Shown here piece after piece: positions 25,391 to 33,013 of a stretch of DNA of 64,000 nucleotides. The stretch is from NCBI RefSeq assembly GCF_900637665.1, contig NZ_LR134386.1, forward strand, positions 2,100,501-2,164,500, given 5' to 3'. The position numbers and the translations under genes were made by a program. How positions within the stretch are numbered: position 1 is the first letter of the stretch; every line of letters starts with the position of its first letter. This DNA comes from Chryseobacterium nakagawai. Lineage in GTDB: Bacteria; Bacteroidota; Bacteroidia; Flavobacteriales; Weeksellaceae. The notes under the pieces are model-generated. The model was not told the DNA's origin. It saw only the letters and a program-made list of their open reading frames with translations, and made no database searches.

Positions 25391-26020
25391 ATGAAAAAAC
25401 TATCCATTCTATTGATACTTTTTGCAGGAGTATGTAGTGCTCAAAAATTCACTTCAGATGAAATTTCCCTAATCAATAAAGGGGATGTAAATGCAGCATT
25501 ACCAATTTATCAGACTACAGACGCTCATCAGCATAAAACCTTGCTGAATCTCTCCTCAGAAATCAACCCAACTGATCCTAATACGGCTGTTCTCGTGAAA
25601 AGGATGAAGGAATCTCTTCTTTCAACGGATGGTGGAGTAGGTATTGCGGCTCCACAAGTAGGAATCAACAGAAAAGTGATTTGGGTACAACGTTTTGATA
25701 AAGAAGGAACCCCTTTGGAATATTTCATCAATCCGGTGATTGTTTGGAGATCTGATCTGCAGAATCTTGGACCCGAAGGAGATTTGTCAATTCCTGATTT
25801 CAGAGATCAGTTTTACAGAAGTAAAGTCATTCAATTCGAATATGTGGATTTGAAAGGACAAAAATATTCAGAAATCGTAGAAGGATTCACTGCTGTTATC
25901 TTGCAACACGAAATAGATCACCTTTTCGGAATCTTAATCTCTGACAAAAAAGAAAAAGAGAAAAATGATTCCTATAAAAAGGTAGATGCCTATCAGAAAA
26001 GTGATTTGAATAAGAGATAG
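25391..26020 (+). CDS. Exported peptide deformylase-like protein with Cys-to-Asp change
   Basis: A 209-residue protein with a peptide deformylase domain from about residue 60. Motif I GVGIAAPQVG (82-91) and the zinc site HEIDH (173-177) are intact, but motif II is EGDLS, with Asp131 where deformylases have the metal-ligand Cys. The N-terminus MKKLSILLILFAGVCSAQ is a Sec signal peptide, so the protein should be outside the cytoplasm, where it cannot deformylate nascent chains. The start follows from the -7 box at 25366. It is probably a divergent metallohydrolase acting on other N-formyl or peptide substrates, or a non-catalytic paralog. Confidence 0.8.
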   Translation: MKKLSILLILFAGVCSAQKFTSDEISLINKGDVNAALPIYQTTDAHQHKTLLNLSSEINPTDPNTAVLVKRMKESLLSTDGGVGIAAPQVGINRKVIWVQRFDKEGTPLEYFINPVIVWRSDLQNLGPEGDLSIPDFRDQFYRSKVIQFEYVDLKGQKYSEIVEGFTAVILQHEIDHLFGILISDKKEKEKNDSYKKVDAYQKSDLNKR

Positions 26021-26046
26021 ATTCCAGATAATATAATAAATTCTAT

Positions 26047-26083
26047 AAAAAAGGCTACAAGCATTATGTTATAGCCTTTTTCT
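26047..26083. terminator. Bidirectional terminator
   Basis: AAAAGGCTA (26049-26057) pairs with TAGCCTTTT (26072-26080); serves the convergent deformylase-like and chitinase genes. Confidence 0.8.
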
Positions 26084-26973
26084 TAATTACCAAATGGCTT
26101 TTGTGTACTGCAGCTGATATTTTTTCCTGGATCCACTCCAAAATATTGACAAAAATAGCGGTAGTATTCATAGCGGTATTGTGTTTGGGGCGGTGTGGTA
26201 GATTGTCCACATTCAATACCACCATTGATAATGTTTACTGTAGTTCCAAAACCGGGGATTCTTCCGCTTTCTTTGTCTTTTTCTGTAGGCAGCCATTTTC
26301 CGGTCATCACTTCATGACAAGAGGGCTTAGGAAATTGGGGAGTCATCCAGAACCAGATGGCAGAGGCAAAAGATAAAACATTGTTTTCAGCCAGAAGTCC
26401 GGGTTTGTTTAAAAGTATATTTTTATCACCAAACCAAGCTTCACTAAATTGTCCGTAGTTGTAATTCCAACTCAGCTGCTTAGGACCACGGCCGTAATAA
26501 GCCTGTCCTGCTACCGGCAGATAGTTGGTCTTAGAAGGATCAGAATAATTATTTCCATTTCCCTTATTGTTTTCTTCGATAAAATAAAGTCCCCATTTAT
26601 AATAGCCTCCCGGAGCATTATCCCAGCCGCCACTTGTTTCCTGTGCAATATTGGCCAGAAACGCAGCGAGCTCTCTCTTCTGATCTTCCTGTGTTCCTTC
26701 ATTCAGAAAATTAGGGAAGTGGGCGACCGCCTTTATAAATGCCTGATAAGAATAAAAATCCTGGTGATTCCTGTTTTTTCCCTGAATATTATTTCTGTTG
26801 GGGAATAACAGATTCCAGGTTTTAGCATCTATAAGTTGGTTAATATGTGCTGCCGCTTTAGTCTCATTAATCTGTTGCAAAGGGTTGTTATTCTGCCGGG
26901 ATTGTGCACAACACCGGCTGTAAGAAGTCAAAAAAAGACCTAAAGAAATTATTATGAATGGTAATGTTTTCAT
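26083..26973 (-). CDS. Family 19 glycoside hydrolase (chitinase)
   Basis: A 296-residue secreted protein with a signal peptide (MKTLPFIIISLGLFLTSY, ending near CCAQ). The GH19 catalytic domain is clear: FYSYQAFIKAVAHFPNF, the catalytic-Glu segment ANIAQETSGGW, YYGRGPKQLSWNYNYG, and WFWMTPQFPKPSCHEVM with IINGGIECG later. GH19 enzymes hydrolyse chitin by an inverting mechanism with two glutamates. There is no T9SS tail or carbohydrate-binding module. A decayed reading frame ends 3 bp before its start codon, so the chitinase may once have been the last gene of a longer unit. Confidence 0.92.
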   Translation of the reverse strand: MKTLPFIIISLGLFLTSYSRCCAQSRQNNNPLQQINETKAAAHINQLIDAKTWNLLFPNRNNIQGKNRNHQDFYSYQAFIKAVAHFPNFLNEGTQEDQKRELAAFLANIAQETSGGWDNAPGGYYKWGLYFIEENNKGNGNNYSDPSKTNYLPVAGQAYYGRGPKQLSWNYNYGQFSEAWFGDKNILLNKPGLLAENNVLSFASAIWFWMTPQFPKPSCHEVMTGKWLPTEKDKESGRIPGFGTTVNIINGGIECGQSTTPPQTQYRYEYYRYFCQYFGVDPGKNISCSTQKPFGN

Positions 26974-26976
26974 TGT

Positions 26977-27182
26977 TTATTTATATTCGATACTTTTCTG
27001 GTATCTTAAAACAAAATCTTCACCATTTTCATAATCCACGGATTCACAAATGTAATAATTCCTATATTGGGCTGTAAAATATCTTTAAGTTTATTGAAAT
27101 ATTCTTTTCCAGTTTTCAGACTTGCATACAGAGTTAAGCTCATCATTAGTTTATCATCAGTAGTAATATTGGCTCCAATCAT
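26977..27182 (-). pseudogene. Frameshifted remnant of a small gene upstream of the chitinase
   Basis: Two frames carry protein-like sequence. From an ATG at 27182 the frame reads MIGANITTDDKLMMSLTLYA and on through TGKEYFNKLKDI, then runs into a stop at 27006. From about 27082 the -1 frame continues with YRNYYICESVDYENGEDFVL and ends RYQKSIEYK at 26977, three bases before the chitinase ATG. Joined at the LK/RY point they make one protein of about 67 residues. No family recognised. A sequencing error is possible. Confidence 0.4.
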
Positions 27183-27320
27183 TAATTATTATGAGATTTA
27201 TTCCAATAAAAGGTTTGATCCAGTCCTTTATTTTCAATAAAATAGTTTACCATTTCACCTTCGATGGTAAATACATACTCTTCATATCTGTGTTCATCTG
27301 AAAAAACCTGTGGTAAAAAA
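27182..27320 (-). pseudogene. Remnant ORF lacking a start codon
   Basis: An open frame reading EEYVFTIEGEMVNYFIENKG and ending FYWNKSHNN runs out of the ohr terminator and stops at 27180, where TAATG overlaps the start of the next remnant. There is no usable start at a sensible position. The stop-start overlap suggests two formerly coupled genes now truncated. Confidence 0.3.
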
Positions 27321-27323
27321 TAA

Positions 27324-27358
27324 AAATGAGCTGTTTTGAATTTCAAAACAGCTCATTT
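27324..27358 (-). terminator. Terminator of the ohr operon
   Basis: A perfect 17-bp stem (27324-27340 with 27342-27358) containing TGAGCTGTTTTGAA and a one-base gap; T run follows on the minus strand. Confidence 0.9.
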
Positions 27359-27383
27359 CAAATATAATTATAAAAAAATTGGA

Positions 27384-27809
27384 TTAATCATTGTTGGTTA
27401 CAGAAAGCTTAACCTCAATATTGTTTCTTGTTGCATTAGAATAAGGGCAGATCTGGTGAGCTTTCTCTGTTAAAGACTGAGCTTCTTCGATAGAAACTCC
27501 CGGAATGTTTACATCCAGTTCCACAGCCAATCCGAAACCTCCGTTTTCAATCTGTCCGATGCTTACCTGAGCAGTCACAGTTGTTTCACCAGTTGTTACT
27601 TTACCTAAGCTGATTACTCTGTTCAAAGCACTGTCGAAGCAAGCAGAATATCCCGCTGCAAAAAGCATTTCAGGATTAGAGAAGTCATCATTGGCTCCTC
27701 CTAGTGCTTTTGGCATTTTTACTTCAAGATCCAAGACTCCGTTTTCACTTTTTACATGGCCATTTCTTCCACCTGTAGCAGTAACTTTTGTTGTATATAA
27801 CGTTTTCAT
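27384..27809 (-). CDS. ohr: Organic hydroperoxide resistance protein Ohr
   Basis: A 141-residue OsmC/Ohr family peroxidase: MKTLYTTKVTATGGRNG, the active-site Cys57 in FAAGYSACFDSALN and resolving Cys121 in AHQICPYSNATRNN. Ohr reduces organic hydroperoxides using dihydrolipoyl groups as reductant. It follows ohrR with no gap (27809/27810), so it is the last gene of a nitroreductase-ohrR-ohr operon. Expression should rise with organic peroxides through OhrR. Length matches the family. Confidence 0.95.
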   Translation of the reverse strand: MKTLYTTKVTATGGRNGHVKSENGVLDLEVKMPKALGGANDDFSNPEMLFAAGYSACFDSALNRVISLGKVTTGETTVTAQVSIGQIENGGFGLAVELDVNIPGVSIEEAQSLTEKAHQICPYSNATRNNIEVKLSVTNND

Positions 27810-28244
27810 TTATTTTTCGATTTTGTTTAATATTTTTAAAACTGTTTCTTTAAGCTCCAACAGTTCTTCAGGCTGTATCCCGATTTTTTCCTGGATCTTA
27901 CCCGGAATTTCGCAGGCCTTTTTCTGAAGCTGTTTTCCGGCTTCATCTAAAAATACTTCAACAACTCTTTCGTCTTCTTTTTTGCGTTTTCTTGTAATAA
28001 ACCCTTTTGCTTCCAGCCTTTTGAGAAGTGGAGTTAATGTTCCGCTGTCCAGAAACAGTTTTTCTCCGATATGGCTTACCGTAAGCCCGTCACCATTCCA
28101 TAACACCATCATTACAAGGTATTGTGAATATGTAATGTCCAGTTCATCAAGAAAAGGTCGGTACAATCCTGTGATTTCCTTAGCAATTACATATAATGGA
28201 AAACAGATCTGGTTTTCTAATTTGGGTGTATTTGAATGTTCCAT
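27810..28244 (-). CDS. ohrR: OhrR, MarR-family organic peroxide sensor
   Basis: A 144-residue MarR-family repressor. The sensing Cys14 lies in LENQICFPLYVIAKE, the position equivalent to Cys15 of Bacillus subtilis OhrR; the DNA-binding region includes LTVSHIGEKLFLDSGTLTPL and the wing KRKKEDERVVEV. Oxidation of the cysteine releases DNA. It lies between a nitroreductase gene and ohr on one transcript; the perfect palindrome upstream of the operon is the expected binding site. Confidence 0.92.
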   Translation of the reverse strand: MEHSNTPKLENQICFPLYVIAKEITGLYRPFLDELDITYSQYLVMMVLWNGDGLTVSHIGEKLFLDSGTLTPLLKRLEAKGFITRKRKKEDERVVEVFLDEAGKQLQKKACEIPGKIQEKIGIQPEELLELKETVLKILNKIEK

Positions 28245-28274
28245 AAGATTGAGTACGAAAGATTCGTGAAGGTA

Positions 28275-28907
28275 TTACTTTTTAATGATAAATTCATCCA
28301 TTGGAATACGGACTTTTTTCATAGAAGACAGCCAGTCATTGGCTTCGTCACGGTATCCAAGATATAAAAGGCTTACACTTTTCAAGCCTAATTCTTTTAA
28401 TCCCAATACCTCATCTACTACTGCATTACTGAATCCTTCTGCCGGAGTACTGTCGATTTTAAGTTCAGCAGCCTGTGCAAGAGCAATTCCTAAAGCAATA
28501 TAAGTCTGGCGGGCTGTGTGAGCAAAATGTTGTTCAGGAGTTTGTGCTCCATACATCTCTTTGATCTTATCTGTATAGCTTCCAAAACGTCCTCTCGGAA
28601 GATCTCTTACATCAGTATGATGGTCATATACTTTGTCGATTTTATCATTAGAATAGCTATCCCATGCAGCAAAAACCAATACATGAGAAGAATCTCTCAT
28701 CACTTCAGGGTTTAAAGCACCGGCAACCATTTTATCTTTTAATTCCTGATTTTCTACTACGATAATACGGAAAGGCTGTAGCCCTGATGAAGTAGGAGCC
28801 AGTCTTGCAGCTTCCAGGATAGTATTTAAATCTTCGTTTGATACTTTTTTAGTCGGGTCATAAGCTTTTACAGCATGTCTCCAGTTTAAGTTTTCTATTA
28901 ATGACAT
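28275..28907 (-). CDS. NAD(P)H-dependent nitroreductase family protein
   Basis: A 210-residue FMN-dependent nitroreductase: MSLIENLNWRHAVKAYDPTK, the FMN-binding LAPTSSGLQPFRIIVV, YIALGIALAQAAELKIDSTP and a C-terminal YLGYRDEAND. It is of the NfsB / YfkO type, which reduces nitro groups, quinones or other electrophiles with NAD(P)H. First gene of the operon with ohrR and ohr (30-bp gap), consistent with a joint role in the response to peroxides and electrophiles. Confidence 0.88.
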   Translation of the reverse strand: MSLIENLNWRHAVKAYDPTKKVSNEDLNTILEAARLAPTSSGLQPFRIIVVENQELKDKMVAGALNPEVMRDSSHVLVFAAWDSYSNDKIDKVYDHHTDVRDLPRGRFGSYTDKIKEMYGAQTPEQHFAHTARQTYIALGIALAQAAELKIDSTPAEGFSNAVVDEVLGLKELGLKSVSLLYLGYRDEANDWLSSMKKVRIPMDEFIIKK

Positions 28908-28948
28908 TTTTTTTATTTTAAATTTTACTTGATGATCAATTAACTATG

Positions 28949-28985
28949 CAAATATATAAACAATTAAATTGCGTGCAATTTAATT
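28949..28985 (-). promoter_or_regulatory. Promoter and OhrR operator of the nitroreductase-ohrR-ohr operon
   Basis: A perfect 11-bp inverted repeat AATTAAATTGC-GT-GCAATTTAATT (28962-28985). The minus-strand -33 TTG (28976-28978) lies inside it, 19 bp from the -7 box TATATTTG (28949-28956). A repressor here would block polymerase. The AT-rich core resembles known OhrR sites containing AATTnnATT; binding is inferred. Confidence 0.65.
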
Positions 28986-29115
28986 TTAAAAGATTTTATT
29001 GATGACTATTATTTATTTTATAAAATGGATAGAGATAGATGTTTTTCCGCATGTTTCGGATTTTTTACCATGATGAGTATTCCAATCTTTGTCATACAAT
29101 TTTAAACTAAAAATA

Positions 29116-29871
29116 ATGCAGAGATTTAAAAACAAAACAGCAATTATTACTGGAGGAACCAATGGAATGGGTTTAGCTACCGCTCAGAAATTCATAGAAG
29201 AGGGTGGACGTGCGATTATCACCGGCCGAAGTGAACAGACGGTTAATAATGCTTTGGAGAAATTAGGAGAAAATGCCTTTGGAATCATTTCTGATGCAGG
29301 AAATATGAAAGACTTGTTAAAATTACAGGAAGAGGTAAGAAAATATACTCAACAAGTAGATGTTATTTTTGCCAATGCAGGCTATGGAAAGTTTGCACCC
29401 GTTGAAAGTGTAAATGAAAGCCATTTTGATGAACTCTTTAATGTATTGGTAAAAGGACCCTTTTTCACAGTTCAGCAGTTGTTACCATTGATGAAAACAG
29501 GAAGTTCAGTTATTTTTAATACTTCTGTGGCTACAGAGATTGCTATGAATAGCTTTTCAGTATATTCTGCAGCAAAATCAGCCGTACAGTCGTTCATTAA
29601 AACATTTGCGGTAGAACTTACAGAACGTGGAATTCGTGTGAATGGAGTAAGCCCGGGGCATATCAAAACCAATATTTTTAACAATACAGGGTTGGCTCCT
29701 GAACAAATTGATGCTGCAGTTCTGGATATTATTCCTACCATCCCTTTCAAAAGACAGGGTGATCCTGATGAAATTGCCAGTGCAGTTCTGTTCCTTGCTT
29801 CAGAAGACGCATCTTATATTCATGGTGCAGAGATCAAAGTAGATGCCGGAATTTCTGTAATAAGGGCATAG
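29116..29871 (+). CDS. SDR family oxidoreductase
   Basis: A 251-residue classical short-chain dehydrogenase/reductase. NAD(P) motif TGGTNGMGLA, NAG at DVIFANAGYG, catalytic Ser in NTSVATE and Tyr-Lys in YSAAKSAV, then the VNGVSPGHIKT segment and C-terminal DAGISVIRA. The ATG at 29116 gives the standard MQRFKNKTAIITGG opening; an upstream TTG frame at 29089 is less likely. Monocistronic. Substrate unknown; the adjacent peroxide/nitroreductase operon is divergent and does not define it. Confidence 0.88.
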   Translation: MQRFKNKTAIITGGTNGMGLATAQKFIEEGGRAIITGRSEQTVNNALEKLGENAFGIISDAGNMKDLLKLQEEVRKYTQQVDVIFANAGYGKFAPVESVNESHFDELFNVLVKGPFFTVQQLLPLMKTGSSVIFNTSVATEIAMNSFSVYSAAKSAVQSFIKTFAVELTERGIRVNGVSPGHIKTNIFNNTGLAPEQIDAAVLDIIPTIPFKRQGDPDEIASAVLFLASEDASYIHGAEIKVDAGISVIRA

Positions 29872-29894
29872 GTAGAAGGAAATGAAGAAAAAAA

Positions 29895-30206
29895 TTATTT
29901 CACCTCATTGATCTCTTTGACCATATTGGTTTTACTTTCAACCCCTATATTATAGGTTTTACCTTTTTTAAAACTTAGATTAGCCTTTTCCATCAAGGTT
30001 TTATAATCAGAAGACTTTTTTGAAATATAAAAAACCTGAGCACTTATTCCAATAGCGACACGTACAACTTCTTCCGGCTTATCCGGGTCTTCAAGAATAT
30101 TGTTGATGGTTGCATTATTATACCAGGTTAATTTCTGGGATTCAGGGTTGGAAGAACAGGATGTAATCATGGTAAACAGTAACAATAAATAGGTCCAGGC
30201 TTTCAT
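29895..30206 (-). CDS. Small hypothetical lipoprotein
   Basis: A 103-residue protein with a lipoprotein signal (YLLLLFTMITSCSS, Cys17). The mature part is short, with a beta strand VVRVAIGISAQVFYIS and a C-terminal KGKTYNIGVESKTN. No family recognised. It is expected to be anchored in the envelope. A terminator for the upstream protein-glutaminase gene separates the two, so it likely has its own promoter. Confidence 0.65.
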   Translation of the reverse strand: MKAWTYLLLLFTMITSCSSNPESQKLTWYNNATINNILEDPDKPEEVVRVAIGISAQVFYISKKSSDYKTLMEKANLSFKKGKTYNIGVESKTNMVKEINEVK

Positions 30207-30226
30207 AATAATAAAGTATTTGTAAA

Positions 30227-30261
30227 AAGCTCCTGCAATATATTAATACATGCAGGAGCTT
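30227..30261 (-). terminator. Terminator of the protein-glutaminase gene
   Basis: A perfect 11-bp stem AAGCTCCTGCA / TGCAGGAGCTT (30227-30237 with 30251-30261), T run on the minus strand. Confidence 0.9.
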
Positions 30262-30274
30262 CTATAAAAGTGAG

Positions 30275-31234
30275 TTAGAATCCGCAATGTGCTGTACTAG
30301 GTACTGGAGCTGAACAGCCTGAAAGGGCTGAAAAAGCTGTTAATGTACAATTGGTATTGACCAGGTTGTTATCATATAATAAAGATCCTGATGGACTTCT
30401 GTAGTAAACATTTCCTGCTGTGTTAGTAAAAGATGAAACAGAAGTAGAACCACAAGTAGAGTTGGTGCATGCCGCTCTCCATGCAGTATCCGTGATAGGA
30501 CCTGTTCCATTTAGAGAAGGGTCAATAATTCTTTTTTCAACCACTCCGGAAGCATTTTTAAAGCTTACAAGGATAGCCACGTGATACACCCATGATACAC
30601 AACAAGTTCCGGTAGAAGCTCTTAAGTTTCCATAGACGAATTGCTTTTCACATTCATATCCGGCATTGTTTAAGATCTGTCTCATTTTGTGTGCTCTTGC
30701 ATAGCAACCGTCTACAGGATATCTGAACGTAATACATGGAGAAGATGCTGTAGAAGTTCCACAAGATTGATTTTTGATCTGTGTAAATAAGCTGTTCAAA
30801 GTGGCCAGATCAGGAATAACACTGGCTAATTTTCTGGTTACCTGATTTCCTGCTTTTTCTTCTTTTGTTAAAGCAGATTTAAAGAAACGAATATCTTCCA
30901 GTGTTGGACTTTCTACCTTCGCGATTTCATTAGAATTGGCCTTAAGGAAAATATGAACCGGGGATTCATTTTTTACAGCCTCGCTAATCATAGAAATATA
31001 AGCCTCATTTTCCTTAGTATCTTTAATTTCATAAGGCTGGGCTGAAAGAATAAAGGAAACCTTATATCTTTCCCCTTCTTTATCTATCCCTACAGGAACA
31101 GTTCTTCCGAACTCTTTCATCGCAGTTTCTTTGGTCTGTGAATTCACAGCTTCCTGATTCGCATTGGAATCTGAACAGGAGTTGATGGACAGTACGGATA
31201 CAAATACCATCATGGATAGCAAAAATTTTTTCAT
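30275..31234 (-). CDS. Protein-glutaminase (protein-glutamine deamidase), prepro form
   Basis: A secreted enzyme that deamidates glutamine side chains in proteins to glutamate (EC 3.5.1.44). With the ATG at 31234 the precursor is 319 residues: signal peptide with an NSC end, a pro-region of about 115 residues, and a mature domain beginning LASVIPDLATLNSLF. In mature numbering the catalytic triad falls at Cys42 (DGCYARAHKM), His83 (VYHVAILV) and Asp103 (RIIDPSLNG), identical to the Chryseobacterium proteolyticum enzyme. Many cysteines for disulfides are conserved, ending in HCGF. An alternative ATG nine bases earlier (31243) is possible. Monocistronic. The pro-region presumably keeps the enzyme inactive until secretion. 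Confidence 0.95.
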   Translation of the reverse strand: MKKFLLSMMVFVSVLSINSCSDSNANQEAVNSQTKETAMKEFGRTVPVGIDKEGERYKVSFILSAQPYEIKDTKENEAYISMISEAVKNESPVHIFLKANSNEIAKVESPTLEDIRFFKSALTKEEKAGNQVTRKLASVIPDLATLNSLFTQIKNQSCGTSTASSPCITFRYPVDGCYARAHKMRQILNNAGYECEKQFVYGNLRASTGTCCVSWVYHVAILVSFKNASGVVEKRIIDPSLNGTGPITDTAWRAACTNSTCGSTSVSSFTNTAGNVYYRSPSGSLLYDNNLVNTNCTLTAFSALSGCSAPVPSTAHCGF

Positions 31235-31391
31235 AGTTCTCATATTTTGGTGGTTAATGATTTTTAAGCTAAACAGTGTTTTCTTTATTCACTATTTAGT
31301 GATATTAAAATTATGAAAAATTTAAATATATGCAAGTTTTTTTTGAAAAAAATAATTTATAATTCATTTTTGTGAATCATATTCATAAAAA

Positions 31392-31418
31392 ATCCCTATG
31401 TATTGGCTACATAGGGAT
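31392..31418 (-). terminator. Terminator of lipB
   Basis: A perfect 11-bp stem ATCCCTATGTA / TACATAGGGAT around a 5-base loop; T run on the minus strand. Confidence 0.88.
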
Positions 31419-31440
31419 GATATCTTGTATGTTGTTAAAA

Positions 31441-32169
31441 TTACTTATAAATCAGTTCTGCTTGAAATACATCCGCAAAATGCTTTCTGATTTTTGCTTT
31501 TACATCTTCCATTTCTTCCGGTGTCAATTCTCTTTCCAGTTCTCTTTTTAAAGAAGTAACCTGCTTATCCTTGATTCCGCATGGAACAATGTATTCAAAG
31601 TAACGCATATCTGTATTCACATTCAAAGCAAAGCCATGTAGAGTTACCCATCGGGAAGCTTTTACGCCCATTGCACACATCTTTCTGGCATAAGGTTTCC
31701 CAACATCCAGCCAAACACCGGTTTCTCCGGGAGAACGTTCTCCTTTCAATCCATATTCGGCAATCGTTCTGATGATAACCTCTTCAAGATTTCTCATATA
31801 TAAATGAATATCTGTAAAGAAATTTTCAAGATCCAGAACAGGATAACCCACAATCTGACCATAGCCATGATAGGTGATGTCTCCGCCACGATTGGTTTTT
31901 ACATAAGTGGCTTCTATTTCCTTCAGTTTATCAATTCCGGCCAGCATATTTTCTTCGTGTCCACTTTTTCCCAATGTATACACATGCGGGTGTTCTACAA
32001 AAAGAAGGTGATTCGGGGTGGTAATATGCTGTTCTGCAGGCAGGTCGCGGTTCTTTATTTTGGTATCAATAATACTCTTCATCAGCTGTTCCTGATAATC
32101 CCAGGCGGGCTGATATTCTTTAATACCTAAATCTTCAAATTCTACTGCTTTATTTTGATTTGTATTCAT
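31441..32169 (-). CDS. lipB: Lipoyl(octanoyl) transferase LipB
   Basis: A 242-residue LipB: LLFVEHPHVYTLGKSGHE, the RGGDITYHGYGQIVGYP signature, catalytic Lys in GVKASRWVTLHGFALNVN and catalytic Cys in VPCGIKDKQVTSL. It transfers octanoyl from acyl carrier protein to lipoyl-domain lysines, the first step of lipoate assembly. It lies 31 bp downstream of trpA on the same strand and may be read through from the trp operon. Ends at a strong terminator. Confidence 0.95.
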   Translation of the reverse strand: MNTNQNKAVEFEDLGIKEYQPAWDYQEQLMKSIIDTKIKNRDLPAEQHITTPNHLLFVEHPHVYTLGKSGHEENMLAGIDKLKEIEATYVKTNRGGDITYHGYGQIVGYPVLDLENFFTDIHLYMRNLEEVIIRTIAEYGLKGERSPGETGVWLDVGKPYARKMCAMGVKASRWVTLHGFALNVNTDMRYFEYIVPCGIKDKQVTSLKRELERELTPEEMEDVKAKIRKHFADVFQAELIYK

Positions 32170-32200
32170 TTCAATTTTTGATATACAAATTTAGTGAATT

Positions 32201-32935
32201 TTAAGCTTTTATGGAATGGATAAAATCTATGGCATTCTTCTTCCAATCTTTATCCTGCAGCAACACATTCACAAAGGCTGTTCCAATGATTCCGCCATCT
32301 GCTTTTTCAGTCACATTTTCAAAATCTTCTTTTGATTTTATTCCGAAACCGATCATTACCGGATTCTTAAGAGGAAGATCAGATAATCGGGTCAGATAAT
32401 TTTCATTCTTTAGAACAGTGTTTTCATTTCCTGTAGTGGAAGATGAGCTTACTGCATATAAAAATCCTGAGCTTAATGAATCCAAATATTGTATTCTTTC
32501 ATCAGACGTTTCAGGGGTAACCAAAAAGGTGAAATTAAGGCCATAGTTTTTCAGAATATGCTGATAGTTTTTCTCAAATTCAATAGGAGGGAGGTCAGGA
32601 AGAATAAGTCCTGAAACTCCGCTTTCTGAGCATTCTTTACAAAACTTTTCAAAACCAAAGCTCAGTACAGGATTGATGTATCCCATTAAGATGATGGGAA
32701 CTTTTATTTTATCTTTTATGGTTTTTAATTGAGAAAAAAGTTTCTCAATAGTCATTCCGTTTTGTAAAGCCAGTTCGTGGGCTTTTTGAATCACAGGTCC
32801 ATCGGCTACGGGATCAGAATAAGGCATACCGATCTCAATCATGTCTGCTTCGGAGTCCTGGATAAGTTGTATGATGTCAGCAGTATCTTCCAGTTCTGGG
32901 ATCCCTGCGGTGAAGTATATATTTAGTTTTTTCAT
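32201..32935 (-). CDS. trpA: Tryptophan synthase alpha subunit TrpA
   Basis: A 244-residue TIM-barrel enzyme converting indole-3-glycerol phosphate to indole and glyceraldehyde phosphate. Catalytic Glu in DMIEIGMPYSDPVADGPVIQ and the loop SSSSTTG near YAVS, plus MIGFGIKSKEDFE at the phosphate site. It follows trpB by 78 bp and closes the trp gene series. Slightly short for the family (about 260) but all key elements are present. Confidence 0.95.
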   Translation of the reverse strand: MKKLNIYFTAGIPELEDTADIIQLIQDSEADMIEIGMPYSDPVADGPVIQKAHELALQNGMTIEKLFSQLKTIKDKIKVPIILMGYINPVLSFGFEKFCKECSESGVSGLILPDLPPIEFEKNYQHILKNYGLNFTFLVTPETSDERIQYLDSLSSGFLYAVSSSSTTGNENTVLKNENYLTRLSDLPLKNPVMIGFGIKSKEDFENVTEKADGGIIGTAFVNVLLQDKDWKKNAIDFIHSIKA

Positions 32936-33013
32936 TTTTTTATTGTATTGATGTATTCATGCAAAATGTATTTATGATCTGGTTTGTCATATGACATGAA
33001 TACTTTTTACATT

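Noticed and set aside
26101..26808. Plus-strand ORFs opposite the chitinase
   Set aside because: The GH19 motifs are on the minus strand; the opposite frames are shadows.
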